A stretch of 11,683 bases of DNA from Campylobacteraceae bacterium (GCA_027083895.1 JALWMN010000176.1:1-11683), one strand, 5' to 3'; numbered from the stretch's first letter, positions 1 through 7,005 are shown. Notes: a model not told the origin generated them from the sequence alone. A program made the numbers and translations.

Positions 1-698
1 CTTGTGTATTTTTTCTCAAGGTAGGCTACTTCGTCAATCAAGCCCATTTTAAGCATCTTTTTTGTTCTTAATTTAATACGCTTACGCAAAACTTCTCTCT
101 CGATTGCAATTTCATATATCGGTAAATTTGGCTCTAGTGGCTCTGGCGGATTTTCTTTAAAATACTCACTTGGTGGTATATTTGATGCAAAATAGATCTC
201 TAGTGCCTTCTCGATTCTATAGCGATCGCTATCCTTTATACCCTTTGCGTAAGTGCTATCAATTGCCTTTAAAAAACTATATGCCTCTTGTAAATTAGAC
301 ATCAGCTTAGATACTTTTTCTTTTACTTGAGCATCTATTTTAGGAAGTTGACTAATTCCAGTAGTTAATACCTTTAGATAGAAGCTACTTCCGCCAACTA
401 TAATAAGCTTTTTATTATGCTCTTTTGCATACGCCTTTGCTCTTTTAAAATATTCTAAAAACTTAATAACACTAAACTTCTCATTTGGGTAGATCTCATC
501 AACTCCAAAATGCCTTATACTCTGCAGCTCCTCTTTGCTTGGCTTTGCAGAGGCGATATCTATCTCTTTATAGACAGCTAATGAATCAACTGATAAAATT
601 ACACTATCTAACCTCTTAGCTAACTCTAAAGCCAAATCGCTCTTGCCAGAGGCCGTTGGACCAACAATAGCTATAATATCTTTTTTGCTACTCTCCAT
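1..698 (-). CDS. miaA: tRNA dimethylallyltransferase MiaA, partial (C-terminus off the left edge)
   Basis: Transfers a dimethylallyl group to N6 of A37 in tRNAs reading UNN codons, the first step towards ms2i6A (known family role). I translated the reverse strand from the ATG at 698-696. It opens [20 protein letters not shown], with the P-loop GPTASGKS at residues 13-20. Next come the substrate-binding segment [16 protein letters not shown] (about 38-53), [10 protein letters not shown] (about 97-106) and the family DxxRxxxALE pattern as [10 protein letters not shown]. About 232 residues are present of a usual 290-310, so roughly the last quarter lies outside the window. The ATG is the first possible start after an in-frame TGA and has no visible Shine-Dalgarno. 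MiaB, the next enzyme on the same nucleotide, is encoded at 3961-5259. Identity is secure. Confidence 0.95.
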   Translation of the reverse strand, partial: MESSKKDIIAIVGPTASGKSDLALELAKRLDSVILSVDSLAVYKEIDIASAKPSKEELQSIRHFGVDEIYPNEKFSVIKFLEYFKRAKAYAKEHNKKLIIVGGSSFYLKVLTTGISQLPKIDAQVKEKVSKLMSNLQEAYSFLKAIDSTYAKGIKDSDRYRIEKALEIYFASNIPPSEYFKENPPEPLEPNLPIYEIAIEREVLRKRIKLRTKKMLKMGLIDEVAYLEKKYT

Positions 699-701
699 GA
701 C

Positions 702-711
702 TATAATGATA
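702..711. promoter_or_regulatory. Overlapping divergent -10 boxes between miaA and pssA
   Basis: On the plus strand TATAAT lies at 702-707, placing a start near 714, about 48 nt before the pssA ATG. On the minus strand TATCAT (711-706) is preceded by TGG, an extended -10 pattern, and would start transcription close to position 699, immediately before the miaA ATG. The two boxes share bases, so the genes may compete for polymerase. A second plus-strand option is TAAAAT at 730-735. This rests on motif matching only; no -35 box is evident, as is usual in this phylum. Confidence 0.4.
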
Positions 712-761
712 CCATAATCTCAAAAAAGGTAAAATAGTATGTGAAAAAACAAGGAGCAGAG

Positions 762-1316
762 ATGAACCTTTTTGATCCTTATAATAGATTTAATCTTGCA
801 AACTCTATCACCTTTGCAAATGTTGCATGCGGGGTAATTGCTCTCTACTTTGTAACACAAAAAGAGTTTTTAATAGCAATTATCTTAGCGTGGATTGCAG
901 GAGCTCTTGATATTGCAGATGGCAAAGTGGCTCGAAAATATAAGCTCTCTACAGAGTTTGGTGTCCAGCTTGATAGCTTTGCAGACTTCTTAAGCTTTGT
1001 TATTATGCCAGCATTTTTACTCTTCTATTCACTTGATATCCAATCAAAATTTGCTACATTTCTTATTGGGACTATCTTTATATACTATATTATTAGTGGG
1101 TTACGCCGCTTGGTAGAGTTTAATCTCAAAACAGATGCTGGGAGCGTTGATAAGTTCTTTACAGGTGTTCCAACACCACTTGGAGCAATCTTGCTTTGGA
1201 TCTTATACCTTTTGCATCATAGTTTTAACCTTATTAGCTCCCCTTGGATTATTGCACTCTTAACGGCCCTTATAGCTTGGTCGCTCAACTCCAAAATAAA
1301 GATACCACACCCATGA
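762..1316 (+). CDS. pssA: CDP-diacylglycerol--serine O-phosphatidyltransferase (phosphatidylserine synthase)
   Basis: Makes phosphatidylserine, the precursor of phosphatidylethanolamine, from CDP-diacylglycerol and L-serine in the inner membrane. The CDP-alcohol phosphotransferase signature DGx2ARx8Gx3Dx3D is complete: D53, G54, A57, R58, G67, D71 and D75. Several hydrophobic segments surround it. I chose the ATG at 762 over the in-frame GTG at 741 because AAGGAG (751-756) sits 5 nt before the ATG, whereas the GTG would put that ribosome site inside the gene. The product is 184 residues, shorter than the roughly 237 I recall for H. pylori PssA but close to the Bacillus type. Its stop overlaps the next start as ATGA (1313-1316), indicating translational coupling. 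Related CDP-alcohol transferases such as PgsA share the signature, but the N-terminal NRFNLANSITFANVACG pattern and length favour PssA. Confidence 0.88.
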   Translation: MNLFDPYNRFNLANSITFANVACGVIALYFVTQKEFLIAIILAWIAGALDIADGKVARKYKLSTEFGVQLDSFADFLSFVIMPAFLLFYSLDIQSKFATFLIGTIFIYYIISGLRRLVEFNLKTDAGSVDKFFTGVPTPLGAILLWILYLLHHSFNLISSPWIIALLTALIAWSLNSKIKIPHP

Positions 1317-2173
1317 GTTTACGCCAAAAACTTAAAGACTTTAGCGACTTAGTAGTCTTTGAGCACACTATCTTCTCTCTTCCATTTATCTTTCTTGCAA
1401 TGGTTGTAGCAGCTCACGGCTGGTTTGGCTGGAGGCTTCTTTTTCTAGGTGCCATAGCAGCAGTGAGTGCTCGAAACTTCGCAATGGGGGTAAATAGATA
1501 TCTAGATCGCGATATAGATGCACTCAACCCTCGCACAAAGAATCGCCCCTCTGTAGATGGGAGAGTCTCAACAAATGAGATGCTTCTCTTTATTGGAGCA
1601 AATGCACTTATCTTTATTGCAACAGCTTATTTTATTAACTCTCTTGCATTGAAACTCTCTATACCTATTCTTATTATTTTAGGAGTCTATACACTCTTTA
1701 AACGATTTAGTGCTTTAGCACACATTGTTTTAGGTATCTCTTTAGGGCTTGCACCCATTGCTGGTGCCATAGCAGTACTTGGCGATATTCCAGGGTGGGT
1801 AGTGCTCTTAAGTATTGGCGTTACCTTTTGGGTGGCTGGTTTTGACCTACTCTATAGTCTACAAGATATCGACTTTGATAGAGAGCACAAACTCCACTCT
1901 ATTCCTGCAAAACTTGGAGCACAAAATACACTCCGTTTGGCTTTGCTTTTCCACATTATTACAGTTATCTGCTGGTATCTCTTTGTAAAGAGTGCCAACT
2001 TAAATACTTTAGCTACACTTGCAGTAGCTCTTGCAGCCATTATGCTCGCATATGAACACTATTTAGTACGCAAAGATTTTACTAAAATTGATAGAGCCTT
2101 CTTTACTGTAAATGGCTACTTAGGCTTTATCTTCTTTATTTTAGTAACACTAGATATTGCATTGTTGGGGTAG
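1313..2173 (+). CDS. UbiA-family polyprenyltransferase, probably the menaquinone-pathway enzyme (MqnP-like)
   Basis: An integral membrane enzyme that joins a polyprenyl chain to an aromatic ring. Both Asp-rich motifs are present: NRYLDRDID (N61, D65, D69) and DLLYSLQDIDFD (D178, Y181, D185, D189). They bind the Mg2+-diphosphate of the prenyl donor. The 286-residue length and many hydrophobic helices fit the family. The start is the ATG at 1313, giving MSLRQKLKDF; it overlaps the pssA stop by 4 nt and has no obvious Shine-Dalgarno of its own, so it is probably translated by coupling. Campylobacterota generally use menaquinone made by the futalosine route, so the likely acceptor is dihydroxy-6-naphthoate rather than 4-hydroxybenzoate. 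That substrate is inferred from lineage, not read from the sequence. A haem O synthase-type role is less likely from the motifs. Confidence 0.85.
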   Translation: MSLRQKLKDFSDLVVFEHTIFSLPFIFLAMVVAAHGWFGWRLLFLGAIAAVSARNFAMGVNRYLDRDIDALNPRTKNRPSVDGRVSTNEMLLFIGANALIFIATAYFINSLALKLSIPILIILGVYTLFKRFSALAHIVLGISLGLAPIAGAIAVLGDIPGWVVLLSIGVTFWVAGFDLLYSLQDIDFDREHKLHSIPAKLGAQNTLRLALLFHIITVICWYLFVKSANLNTLATLAVALAAIMLAYEHYLVRKDFTKIDRAFFTVNGYLGFIFFILVTLDIALLG

Positions 2174-2176
2174 CTT

Positions 2177-2905
2177 ATGAAACAGAGAGTCCAAGAGTTT
2201 CTTGCCCCAAGAGTCGATAGCTCTTGGCTTCCACTCCTTAGCGAGGCTCTATTGCAACTTGACGTTAGCTACTTAGAGTTTATCTTAGAAGCCAATAGCT
2301 ATATTCCAAACCAAAACAAACTCTTTAACGCCTTTAAAACACTCCCTAAAGAGAGAGTCAAATATATCCTCTTTGGGCAAGACCCCTACCCAAGAGAAGA
2401 GAGTGCTATAGGGTATGCCTTTATCGATGGAGCAGTAAAAAATATCTTTAGCGAAAGTGGACTAAGCAAAGAGGTAAATAGAGCAACAAGTCTTCGAAAC
2501 TTTATAAAGATGGCTCTCGTTGCAGATGGTAGACTCTCTCTTGAAGATACAAGCCAAACGGCAATCGCGAAACTCAATAAGAGCGACCTTATCGAAACTA
2601 TCGAAGAGCTCAAAAGCAACTTCGAAAAAGAAGGTGTCCTCCTCCTTAATACTGCCCTCCTTTTTACCAATAAAAGAGATTCAAAAAAACATATAAAAGC
2701 ATGGGAGCCATTTATTCGCTACCTTTTAAAAAACCTTGATAGCTCAATAGAGCTTATCCTCTTTGGCAACCACGCAAAAGAGATTATAAAAAAGTTCCAA
2801 CCAAAGCAAAAAAGCACCCTATTGCCACATCCATACAATACCTCTTTTATCTCTCTTAAAGAGTGCCATAGTCTCTTTGCACCCCTTTCACTTTTAAAAA
2901 AGTAG
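2177..2905 (+). CDS. Divergent family-1-type uracil-DNA glycosylase
   Basis: Probably excises uracil from DNA in base excision repair. The family-1 landmarks are partly conserved. GQDPY (67-71) supplies the catalytic Asp69 and the Tyr71 that excludes thymine. GYAF follows at 79-82, then SLRNF (105-109) in the place of the usual SLKN loop. LLLNTALL (155-162) carries the uracil-reading Asn158. His218 occupies the position of the catalytic His. Two motifs differ: GQDPYH reads GQDPYP, and HPSPLS reads HPYNTS. The 242 residues are near the usual length of about 230. It starts 3 nt after the prenyltransferase stop, so it is probably the third gene of that operon. A canonical Ung could exist elsewhere in the genome, making this a paralogue. 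The fold assignment is strong; exact specificity is open. Confidence 0.75.
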   Translation: MKQRVQEFLAPRVDSSWLPLLSEALLQLDVSYLEFILEANSYIPNQNKLFNAFKTLPKERVKYILFGQDPYPREESAIGYAFIDGAVKNIFSESGLSKEVNRATSLRNFIKMALVADGRLSLEDTSQTAIAKLNKSDLIETIEELKSNFEKEGVLLLNTALLFTNKRDSKKHIKAWEPFIRYLLKNLDSSIELILFGNHAKEIIKKFQPKQKSTLLPHPYNTSFISLKECHSLFAPLSLLKK

Positions 2906-2957
2906 AAAAATATCAATTTCTCTTAAATTATATAGAGACTATACAAAGAAGATATGC

Positions 2958-2983
2958 TATAGTATGATAAAAATATCAAGGAG
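2958..2983 (+). promoter_or_regulatory. -10 region and ribosome site of the mini-lipoprotein gene
   Basis: TATAGT (2958-2963) and TATGAT (2963-2968) are overlapping -10 candidates, 21-26 nt upstream of a strong AAGGAG (2978-2983). The ribosome site lies 5 nt before the ATG at 2989. This spacing implies a separate short transcript with a leader of roughly 15-20 nt. Motif evidence only. Confidence 0.4.
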
Positions 2984-2988
2984 AAGGC

Positions 2989-3111
2989 ATGAAACAGTTA
3001 AAGTATCTCATAGCCGTAGCAGCAATAGCAGTTGCCTTTACAGGGTGTGTCTCGACATGCAATGGAGCAGCAGGAACACCGCAACAGACAAGCTGTAGCG
3101 TTGGAAACTAG
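2989..3111 (+). CDS. Small three-cysteine lipoprotein, 40 residues, function unknown
   Basis: I do not recognise this gene. It starts at ATG 2989 behind a perfect AAGGAG at 5 nt spacing and ends at TAG 3109-3111. The N-terminus MKQLKYLIAVAAIAVAFTGC has a short positive region (K2, K5), a hydrophobic core and a lipobox-like FTGC ending at Cys20. Phe at -3 is not the favoured residue but is tolerated in lipoboxes. If processed there, the mature peptide would be only 21 residues: lipidated Cys20, then small and polar residues with Cys24 and Cys36, which could form a disulfide. No conserved domain is visible. It stands alone between the pssA operon and the convergent recombinase gene, whose end is 15 nt away. 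A 5-bp inverted repeat (CTAGT 3108-3112, ACTAG 3121-3125) covers its stop but lacks a T tract. A real gene is likely from the ribosome site and signal sequence. Confidence 0.65.
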   Translation: MKQLKYLIAVAAIAVAFTGCVSTCNGAAGTPQQTSCSVGN

Positions 3112-3126
3112 TACCCTCATACTAGA

Positions 3127-3960
3127 CTACTCATCCCTATTTGCTAGTGGATGAGCCTTTAGGTAGTTTTGCAGCTTTGTAGCGTTTGTTAATTTTGTAT
3201 AAATTTGGGTAGTTGCCATAGAGCTATGGCCTAAAAGTTCGCTAACATCTGCAATTCTTGCTCCATTCTTTAAAAGCTCAGTAGCAAAGGAGTGGCGAAG
3301 CTGGTGGGGTGTTGCTTTTATACCATGCCTTTTAAATGCTCGCTCTACTCTATAGCGAAGCTGTGCACTACTAAGGGGTTTCTCATCCTTCTCAAAAAGG
3401 TAGCGTTTTGGCTGCTTTTGAGCAATATACTCCTCTAAAAGCATAGAGAGATTTTGTAAAAGGGGTACCTCTCGCATTTTTGAACCTTTTCCAAAAACTC
3501 TTACCCACTTTTTCGATATATCGCTTAGTTTCAAAGAGGCAAGTTCGCTAATTCTTAGCCCCAAAGAATAGAGCATCTCAATTATAAGTCGCTCCTCCAA
3601 AGAGCACTCTTGTAGTACCTCTATAATTTTCTTATTATCGATAGGTTTTGGGAGAGATTTTGGCACCTTTACAGATTGATCACCATAGAGTTTTATCTTT
3701 AAATTATGATGCGTTTTGAGGTACTCGATAAATGAGCGTATAGCACTGAGTCTTGCTGCAATCGCCTTTTTAGAGTGCTTTGCAAGCAAGAGTCGCAAGG
3801 GCATAATATTAACTATTGTTACACCATTTTTTGACTCAATTTCGTGAAACTCCAAAAGTTGATTAAGAGCAATACGGTAACTTCGCAAAGTCTCTTGACT
3901 ATAGCCTCGTACATTGCGACAATACTCTAAAAATGGATCGATATAGAGGGTTAAATCCAC
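3127..3960 (-). CDS. Tyrosine recombinase of the XerC/XerD type
   Basis: A site-specific recombinase that cuts and rejoins DNA through a phosphotyrosine. All catalytic residues are visible: R136 (GLRISEL), the beta-hairpin K158 (GKGSK), H219 and R222 (HQLRHSFAT), H245 (LLGHSS) and the nucleophile Y254 (TQIYTKL). Residues 1-90 form the SAM-like core-binding domain. At 277 residues it is a little shorter than E. coli XerC/D (about 298) and well below the roughly 360 I recall for H. pylori XerH. It starts with GTG directly after the miaB TAA, with no gap, and is the third gene of the HP0268-family-miaB operon. That setting suggests a chromosomal role such as dimer resolution rather than a mobile-element integrase; no attachment site or cargo is seen. 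Whether it is this genome's dif recombinase cannot be decided here. Confidence 0.85.
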   Translation of the reverse strand: MDLTLYIDPFLEYCRNVRGYSQETLRSYRIALNQLLEFHEIESKNGVTIVNIMPLRLLLAKHSKKAIAARLSAIRSFIEYLKTHHNLKIKLYGDQSVKVPKSLPKPIDNKKIIEVLQECSLEERLIIEMLYSLGLRISELASLKLSDISKKWVRVFGKGSKMREVPLLQNLSMLLEEYIAQKQPKRYLFEKDEKPLSSAQLRYRVERAFKRHGIKATPHQLRHSFATELLKNGARIADVSELLGHSSMATTQIYTKLTNATKLQNYLKAHPLANRDE

Positions 3961-5259
3961 TTAAACTACCACTCCAAAAAGTTGTGTTAATTTAGCCTCA
4001 GTTACCTCTACCTTTTTTATTTTACCTAAAAGCTCTTCGCTCCCTGAAACATAGACTAAACGACCCTCATTACTGCGTCCAGCAACCCTACCATCGCTCT
4101 TTAACTCCTCAAAGAGAACCTCTACCTTTTTACCAACTTGAGATAGCATACTCTCTTTTTGAATCTCTTTATGACGCTCCTGCAACATTGCTAAACGCTT
4201 CTGTGCAATTGCCTCTGCAACCTGGTCTGGATACTCTGCTGCTGCTGTATGAGGCCTTGGAGAGTATTTAAACGAAAAGAGTGTATCAAACCGTACCTGC
4301 TCTAATACATCCATAGTTTCAGCAAAATCTGCATCACTCTCGCCTGGAAATCCAACAATTATATCTGTAGAGATAGCAACATTTGGTACCATTGTGCGAA
4401 TTTTATTGCATCTATCTAAAAACCACTCTTTGGTATATCCTCGCTTCATTCTTTTTAAAATCTCAGTTGAGCCACTCTGCAGGGGCACATGAATCTGCTT
4501 ACAAATTTTTGGATTATTGGCAAACTCCTCCAAAAAGGCATCATCCATATGGAGCGGATGAGGCGAAGTAAAGCGAATCCGCTCCAAACCCTCTACCTTA
4601 CTTACCTCTTGTAGCAACTCTGTAAAGTTTTGTGCCCCCTCAATATTCCCACTAAAGCGACGCCCATAGTTATTAACATTTTGTCCTAAAAGAGTAACCT
4701 CTTTTGCACCATTTGCAACTGCTCGTTGCACCTCTTGGATAATTAAGCTACTAGGAATTGAGATCTCTTCACCACGAGTAACTGGTACAATACAGAAGGT
4801 ACACTGCTTATCGCATCCAATAGAGATATTCACCATCGCTTTATAGGGATTAGTGCGAAACTCCCCAAAAACATAATTACTCTCATCATAATCGGTTGCA
4901 ACTTCTACGGCATGTTTTTTCTCTAACACTTTGGTAATCTTAGAGACATTGCGTGCCCCTAAAACAAAATCGACATAGGGTGCTCTCTTGATAATCTCCT
5001 CCCCTAAATGGCTTGCTGTGCAGCCTGTTACGCCAATCTTTGCACCCGCTTTTCTCTTTTTCTTAAAGACACCAATCTCTGAAAAGAGCTTTGAGACAGG
5101 CTTTTCGCGAACAGAACAGGTGTTAATAATAATAAGATCCGCATCTTCAAGATTTTGCGTAAGTGTATAGGGCTCTTTTTTATTGAGCTCTGCTATCATA
5201 TGTTCGCTATCGCGAACATTCATTGCACAACCTAATGTTTCGATATATAACTTTTTCAT
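3961..5259 (-). CDS. miaB: tRNA-2-methylthio-N6-dimethylallyladenosine synthase MiaB
   Basis: A radical SAM methylthiotransferase that converts i6A37 to ms2i6A37 in tRNA, acting after MiaA. The N-terminal UPF0004 domain has cysteines C11 (TLGCAMN), C48 (NTCSVRE) and C80 (VTGC), ligands of one [4Fe-4S] cluster. The radical SAM motif is C149xxxC153xxC156 ([10 protein letters not shown]). A TRAM domain occupies about residues 370-432. The 432-residue length is normal. It begins 1 nt after the stop of the HP0268-family gene with only a weak AAG in front, so it probably depends on coupling. H. pylori has the same pair (HP0268 and HP0269, from memory), which supports orthology. The related MtaB and RimO enzymes are less likely given the [12 protein letters not shown] start, characteristic of MiaB. 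Confidence 0.95.
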   Translation of the reverse strand: MKKLYIETLGCAMNVRDSEHMIAELNKKEPYTLTQNLEDADLIIINTCSVREKPVSKLFSEIGVFKKKRKAGAKIGVTGCTASHLGEEIIKRAPYVDFVLGARNVSKITKVLEKKHAVEVATDYDESNYVFGEFRTNPYKAMVNISIGCDKQCTFCIVPVTRGEEISIPSSLIIQEVQRAVANGAKEVTLLGQNVNNYGRRFSGNIEGAQNFTELLQEVSKVEGLERIRFTSPHPLHMDDAFLEEFANNPKICKQIHVPLQSGSTEILKRMKRGYTKEWFLDRCNKIRTMVPNVAISTDIIVGFPGESDADFAETMDVLEQVRFDTLFSFKYSPRPHTAAAEYPDQVAEAIAQKRLAMLQERHKEIQKESMLSQVGKKVEVLFEELKSDGRVAGRSNEGRLVYVSGSEELLGKIKKVEVTEAKLTQLFGVVV

Positions 5260-5260
5260 C

Positions 5261-5497
5261 TTAAAGAATGTGTACTTCGTAGATATAATCTAAATCTCCA
5301 AGCCCATATCGAACCTCTTTCATATAGACACTATGCCCTTTCTCTTCAAAATACTCTTGGAGTGCTATTAAATCTTTATGCTCATTCTCTCTTGCAAAGT
5401 AGAAAAATTGCTCTTTTCCTAAAGACTCTTCAATCTTCTCTAAACTGATCTTTTTTGGCTTTGCATTCAAAGATGTTTTTGCTAACTGTAGCTCCAT
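5261..5497 (-). CDS. HP0268-family small protein (putative nuclease)
   Basis: A 78-residue soluble protein resembling H. pylori HP0268, for which nicking endonuclease and purine-specific ribonuclease activity has been reported. The resemblance is from memory and strongest at the N-terminal [16 protein letters not shown], the central [12 protein letters not shown] (about 31-42) and the C-terminal [12 protein letters not shown] followed by [11 protein letters not shown]. No signal peptide or membrane segment is present. The start at 5497 is supported by AGAAAGG (5511-5505 on the minus strand) 7 nt upstream. It leads the operon with miaB 1 nt downstream, the same arrangement I recall in H. pylori. 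That conservation hints at a tRNA- or nucleic-acid-linked role, which remains an inference. Confidence 0.75.
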   Translation of the reverse strand: MELQLAKTSLNAKPKKISLEKIEESLGKEQFFYFARENEHKDLIALQEYFEEKGHSVYMKEVRYGLGDLDYIYEVHIL

Positions 5498-5524
5498 ACT
5501 GCAACCTTTCTTAAAATTTTTTGT

Positions 5525-5533
5525 ATTATAACA
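5525..5533 (-). promoter_or_regulatory. Extended -10 promoter of the HP0268-family-miaB-xer operon
   Basis: On the minus strand TGT followed by TATAAT (5530-5525) gives a perfect extended -10 box. The expected start is near 5518, leaving a leader of about 20 nt that contains the AGAAAGG ribosome site before the ATG at 5497. It stands back to back with the nusA promoter in the 197-bp gap 5498-5694. Confidence 0.65.
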
Positions 5534-5602
5534 AAAAATGCTTTTTATGCCAATTGTCCTCTCTTTAAAAATCTAAATGGGAAGACCTAAGCATTCTTTC
5601 GC

Positions 5603-5608
5603 TATAAT
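5603..5608 (+). promoter_or_regulatory. -10 promoter of nusA
   Basis: A TATAAT box is preceded by CTTTCGC. The expected start near 5615 gives a leader of about 80 nt before nusA. The leader contains five ATTG repeats and a 28-codon open frame starting at 5621. Motif evidence only. Confidence 0.55.
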
Positions 5609-5694
5609 TAGAATCTACAAATGAAAAAACAATCCCCCATTGAAACTACATTATTGTTATTGAATCTATTGGTGATTGTAAAAAGGTTAATTAT

Positions 5695-6822
5695 ATGGAG
5701 AGAGTAAATACTATTATTGAAGCAATTGCACATGATAAAAATATCTCTATCGAGAGTGCTAAAAAAGCCTTTAGAGAAGCACTTATTAATACTGCAAAGA
5801 GGCTTGAGGGACAAGAGTGCAAATTTGAAATTATTGAAGATGAGCAAAATGATACTGTCGCTATCTATCGAATACTTAATATTGTTGCTGATGATGACCC
5901 CCTTTTAGAGGAGGAGCCAGAGGTCTATATTGGACTGACTGAAGCAAAAGAGTATGGAGATGTTGAGATTGGCGATCAACTACGCTTAGAGTTTGATTTA
6001 GAAGAGTATGGCCACACAGGTGCGGCAAACTTTTATAAAGAACTAGAGTATCACCTCCAAAGAAATGTAGAGCATGAACTCTTTGAAAAGTACAAAAACA
6101 AAGTTGGTACAGTTGTCTTTGGCACAGTAACACGCATAGATGAGGATGATAACACCTATGTTGAAATTGGAGAGCTTCGAGGTATCCTCACCCAAAGAAA
6201 TCGTATTAAAGGGGAGTACTTTAAGGTTGGTGACTCAATGAAAGCTCTACTTAAGTTTGTTAAGATAGATAAAAAGCTAGGTATGATGCTAGAACTTACA
6301 AGAACTTCCCCAAAATTTCTTGAAGCACTTATGGCAAAAGAGGTTCCTGAAATTGAAGATGGTGATGTTGAAATTGTCTCAAGTGCACGCATTCCAGGCG
6401 AGAGAGCAAAGGTCGCATTAAGGACAGATCGCCCCAATATCGACCCAGTTGGAGCAGCTGTTGGAAGTAGTGGAGTGCGAATTAATGCTGTTAGTAAAGA
6501 GCTTAATGGTGAAAATATTGACTGTATCGAATACTCACCAATTCCAGAGATATATATCTCACGTGCTCTCTCTCCTGCAGTTGTAAAGAGTGTACGCATA
6601 CTCAATACAGATGGTGAGAAGAGAGCTATTGCAGATATTACAAGCGACCAAAAGGCAAGAGCAATTGGGAAGAGTGGTATCAATATTCGCCTTGCCTCTA
6701 TGCTTACAAAGTATGCAATTGAACTTAACGAGGTTGAAGGAAGTGCTATAAGCACACAAACAGATGAGATGCAAATTACCAAAACTTCAGATACCTCAGC
6801 CCTAGAGAGCCTCTTTAAATAA
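5695..6822 (+). CDS. nusA: Transcription termination/antitermination factor NusA
   Basis: Binds RNA polymerase and nascent RNA, promotes pausing and intrinsic termination, and takes part in antitermination complexes. Domain order is typical: an N-terminal polymerase-binding domain (about 1-125), an S1 domain (about 135-200), KH1 with PGERAKVAL (about 234-242) and DPVGAAVGSSGVR (250-262), and KH2 with AIGKSGINIRLAS (323-335). The protein ends at residue 375 after a short polar tail, so it lacks the acidic AR1/AR2 repeats of the 495-residue E. coli protein. Many bacteria outside the gammaproteobacteria have this short form. AAAAGG (5681-5686) lies 8 nt before the ATG. In many bacteria nusA follows rimP and precedes infB; here it stands alone, followed by a tRNA. 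An 8-bp inverted repeat spans its stop codon. Confidence 0.95.
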   Translation: MERVNTIIEAIAHDKNISIESAKKAFREALINTAKRLEGQECKFEIIEDEQNDTVAIYRILNIVADDDPLLEEEPEVYIGLTEAKEYGDVEIGDQLRLEFDLEEYGHTGAANFYKELEYHLQRNVEHELFEKYKNKVGTVVFGTVTRIDEDDNTYVEIGELRGILTQRNRIKGEYFKVGDSMKALLKFVKIDKKLGMMLELTRTSPKFLEALMAKEVPEIEDGDVEIVSSARIPGERAKVALRTDRPNIDPVGAAVGSSGVRINAVSKELNGENIDCIEYSPIPEIYISRALSPAVVKSVRILNTDGEKRAIADITSDQKARAIGKSGINIRLASMLTKYAIELNEVEGSAISTQTDEMQITKTSDTSALESLFK

Positions 6823-6830
6823 CTCTCTAG
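6802..6830 (+). terminator. Hairpin across the nusA stop codon, possible weak terminator
   Basis: CTAGAGAG (6802-6809) and CTCTCTAG (6823-6830) form a perfect 8-bp stem with a 13-nt loop that contains the TAA stop. The following bases (ACTCTTATATTCTTTT) are T-rich but not a clean T run, so termination may be partial. The tRNA-Arg promoter follows about 30 nt later. Confidence 0.4.
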
Positions 6831-6856
6831 ACTCTTATATTCTTTTAAGCTCATCT

Positions 6857-6865
6857 TGCTATAAT
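6857..6865 (+). promoter_or_regulatory. Extended -10 promoter of tRNA-Arg
   Basis: TGC followed by TATAAT (6860-6865) is a perfect extended -10 box. Transcription would start near 6872, about 9 nt before the mature tRNA 5' end, leaving a short leader for RNase P. Confidence 0.65.
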
Positions 6866-6880
6866 TTCGCTCTAATTTAT

Positions 6881-6957
6881 GCACTCGTAGCTCAGCTGGA
6901 TAGAGCATCTGATTGCGGTTCAGAAGGCCACAGGTTCGAATCCTGTCGAGTGTACCA
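6881..6957 (+). tRNA. tRNA-Arg, anticodon GCG
   Basis: The full cloverleaf folds by hand. The acceptor stem GCACTCG pairs with CGAGTGT, with one terminal G-U pair. The D stem GCTC/GAGC closes the loop AGCTGGATA. The anticodon stem TCTGA/TCAGA holds the loop TTGCGGT, with anticodon GCG at 6915-6917. The T stem is ACAGG/CCTGT with loop TTCGAAT. A73 and an encoded CCA complete 77 nt. GCG reads CGC and CGU arginine codons. Position 37 is G, a TrmD-type methylation site, so this tRNA is not modified by MiaA or MiaB. The sequence after it is T-rich but shows no hairpin. The matching synthetase, argS, lies at 9784. Confidence 0.95.
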
Positions 6958-6999
6958 CTTTTGCTCTCTTTTTACCCCTTAATTTAACCATTATTATTG

Positions 7000-7005
7000 T
7001 AAAAT
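7000..7005 (+). promoter_or_regulatory. Possible -10 box of the acidic protein-gmk operon
   Basis: TAAAAT, directly after ATTG, lies 27 nt before the ATG at 7033. AGGG (7022-7025) gives a ribosome site with 7-nt spacing. The box is one mismatch from consensus in an AT-rich gap, so confidence is low; read-through from the tRNA promoter is an alternative. Confidence 0.3.

Noticed and set aside
741..761. GTG at 741 as the start of pssA, adding 7 residues
   Set aside because: The strong AAGGAG at 751-756 serves the ATG at 762 and would lie inside the coding region; the added residues do not look like family sequence.
1244..1312. A 23-residue N-terminal extension of the prenyltransferase
   Set aside because: It lies wholly within pssA in another frame; the ATG at 1313 overlaps the pssA stop in the classic ATGA form and gives a normal UbiA-family N-terminus.
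2386..2670. A 94-codon minus-strand frame within the uracil-DNA glycosylase gene
   Set aside because: Low-complexity Ser/Leu antisense reading, no start context, and the plus-strand gene is clearly coding.
3127..3960. The tyrosine recombinase as a sign of a genomic island or integrative element
   Set aside because: It is packed directly behind miaB without a gap, there is no cargo, no tRNA-derived attachment repeat, and the tRNA-Arg in the window is intact with no copy of its 3' end nearby.
6156..6908. A 250-codon open frame on the minus strand opposite nusA
   Set aside because: It mirrors the nusA codons, is rich in Ser/Ile/Leu from antisense reading, has no ribosome site or recognisable domain, and runs into the tRNA gene. 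NusA on the other strand is unambiguous.
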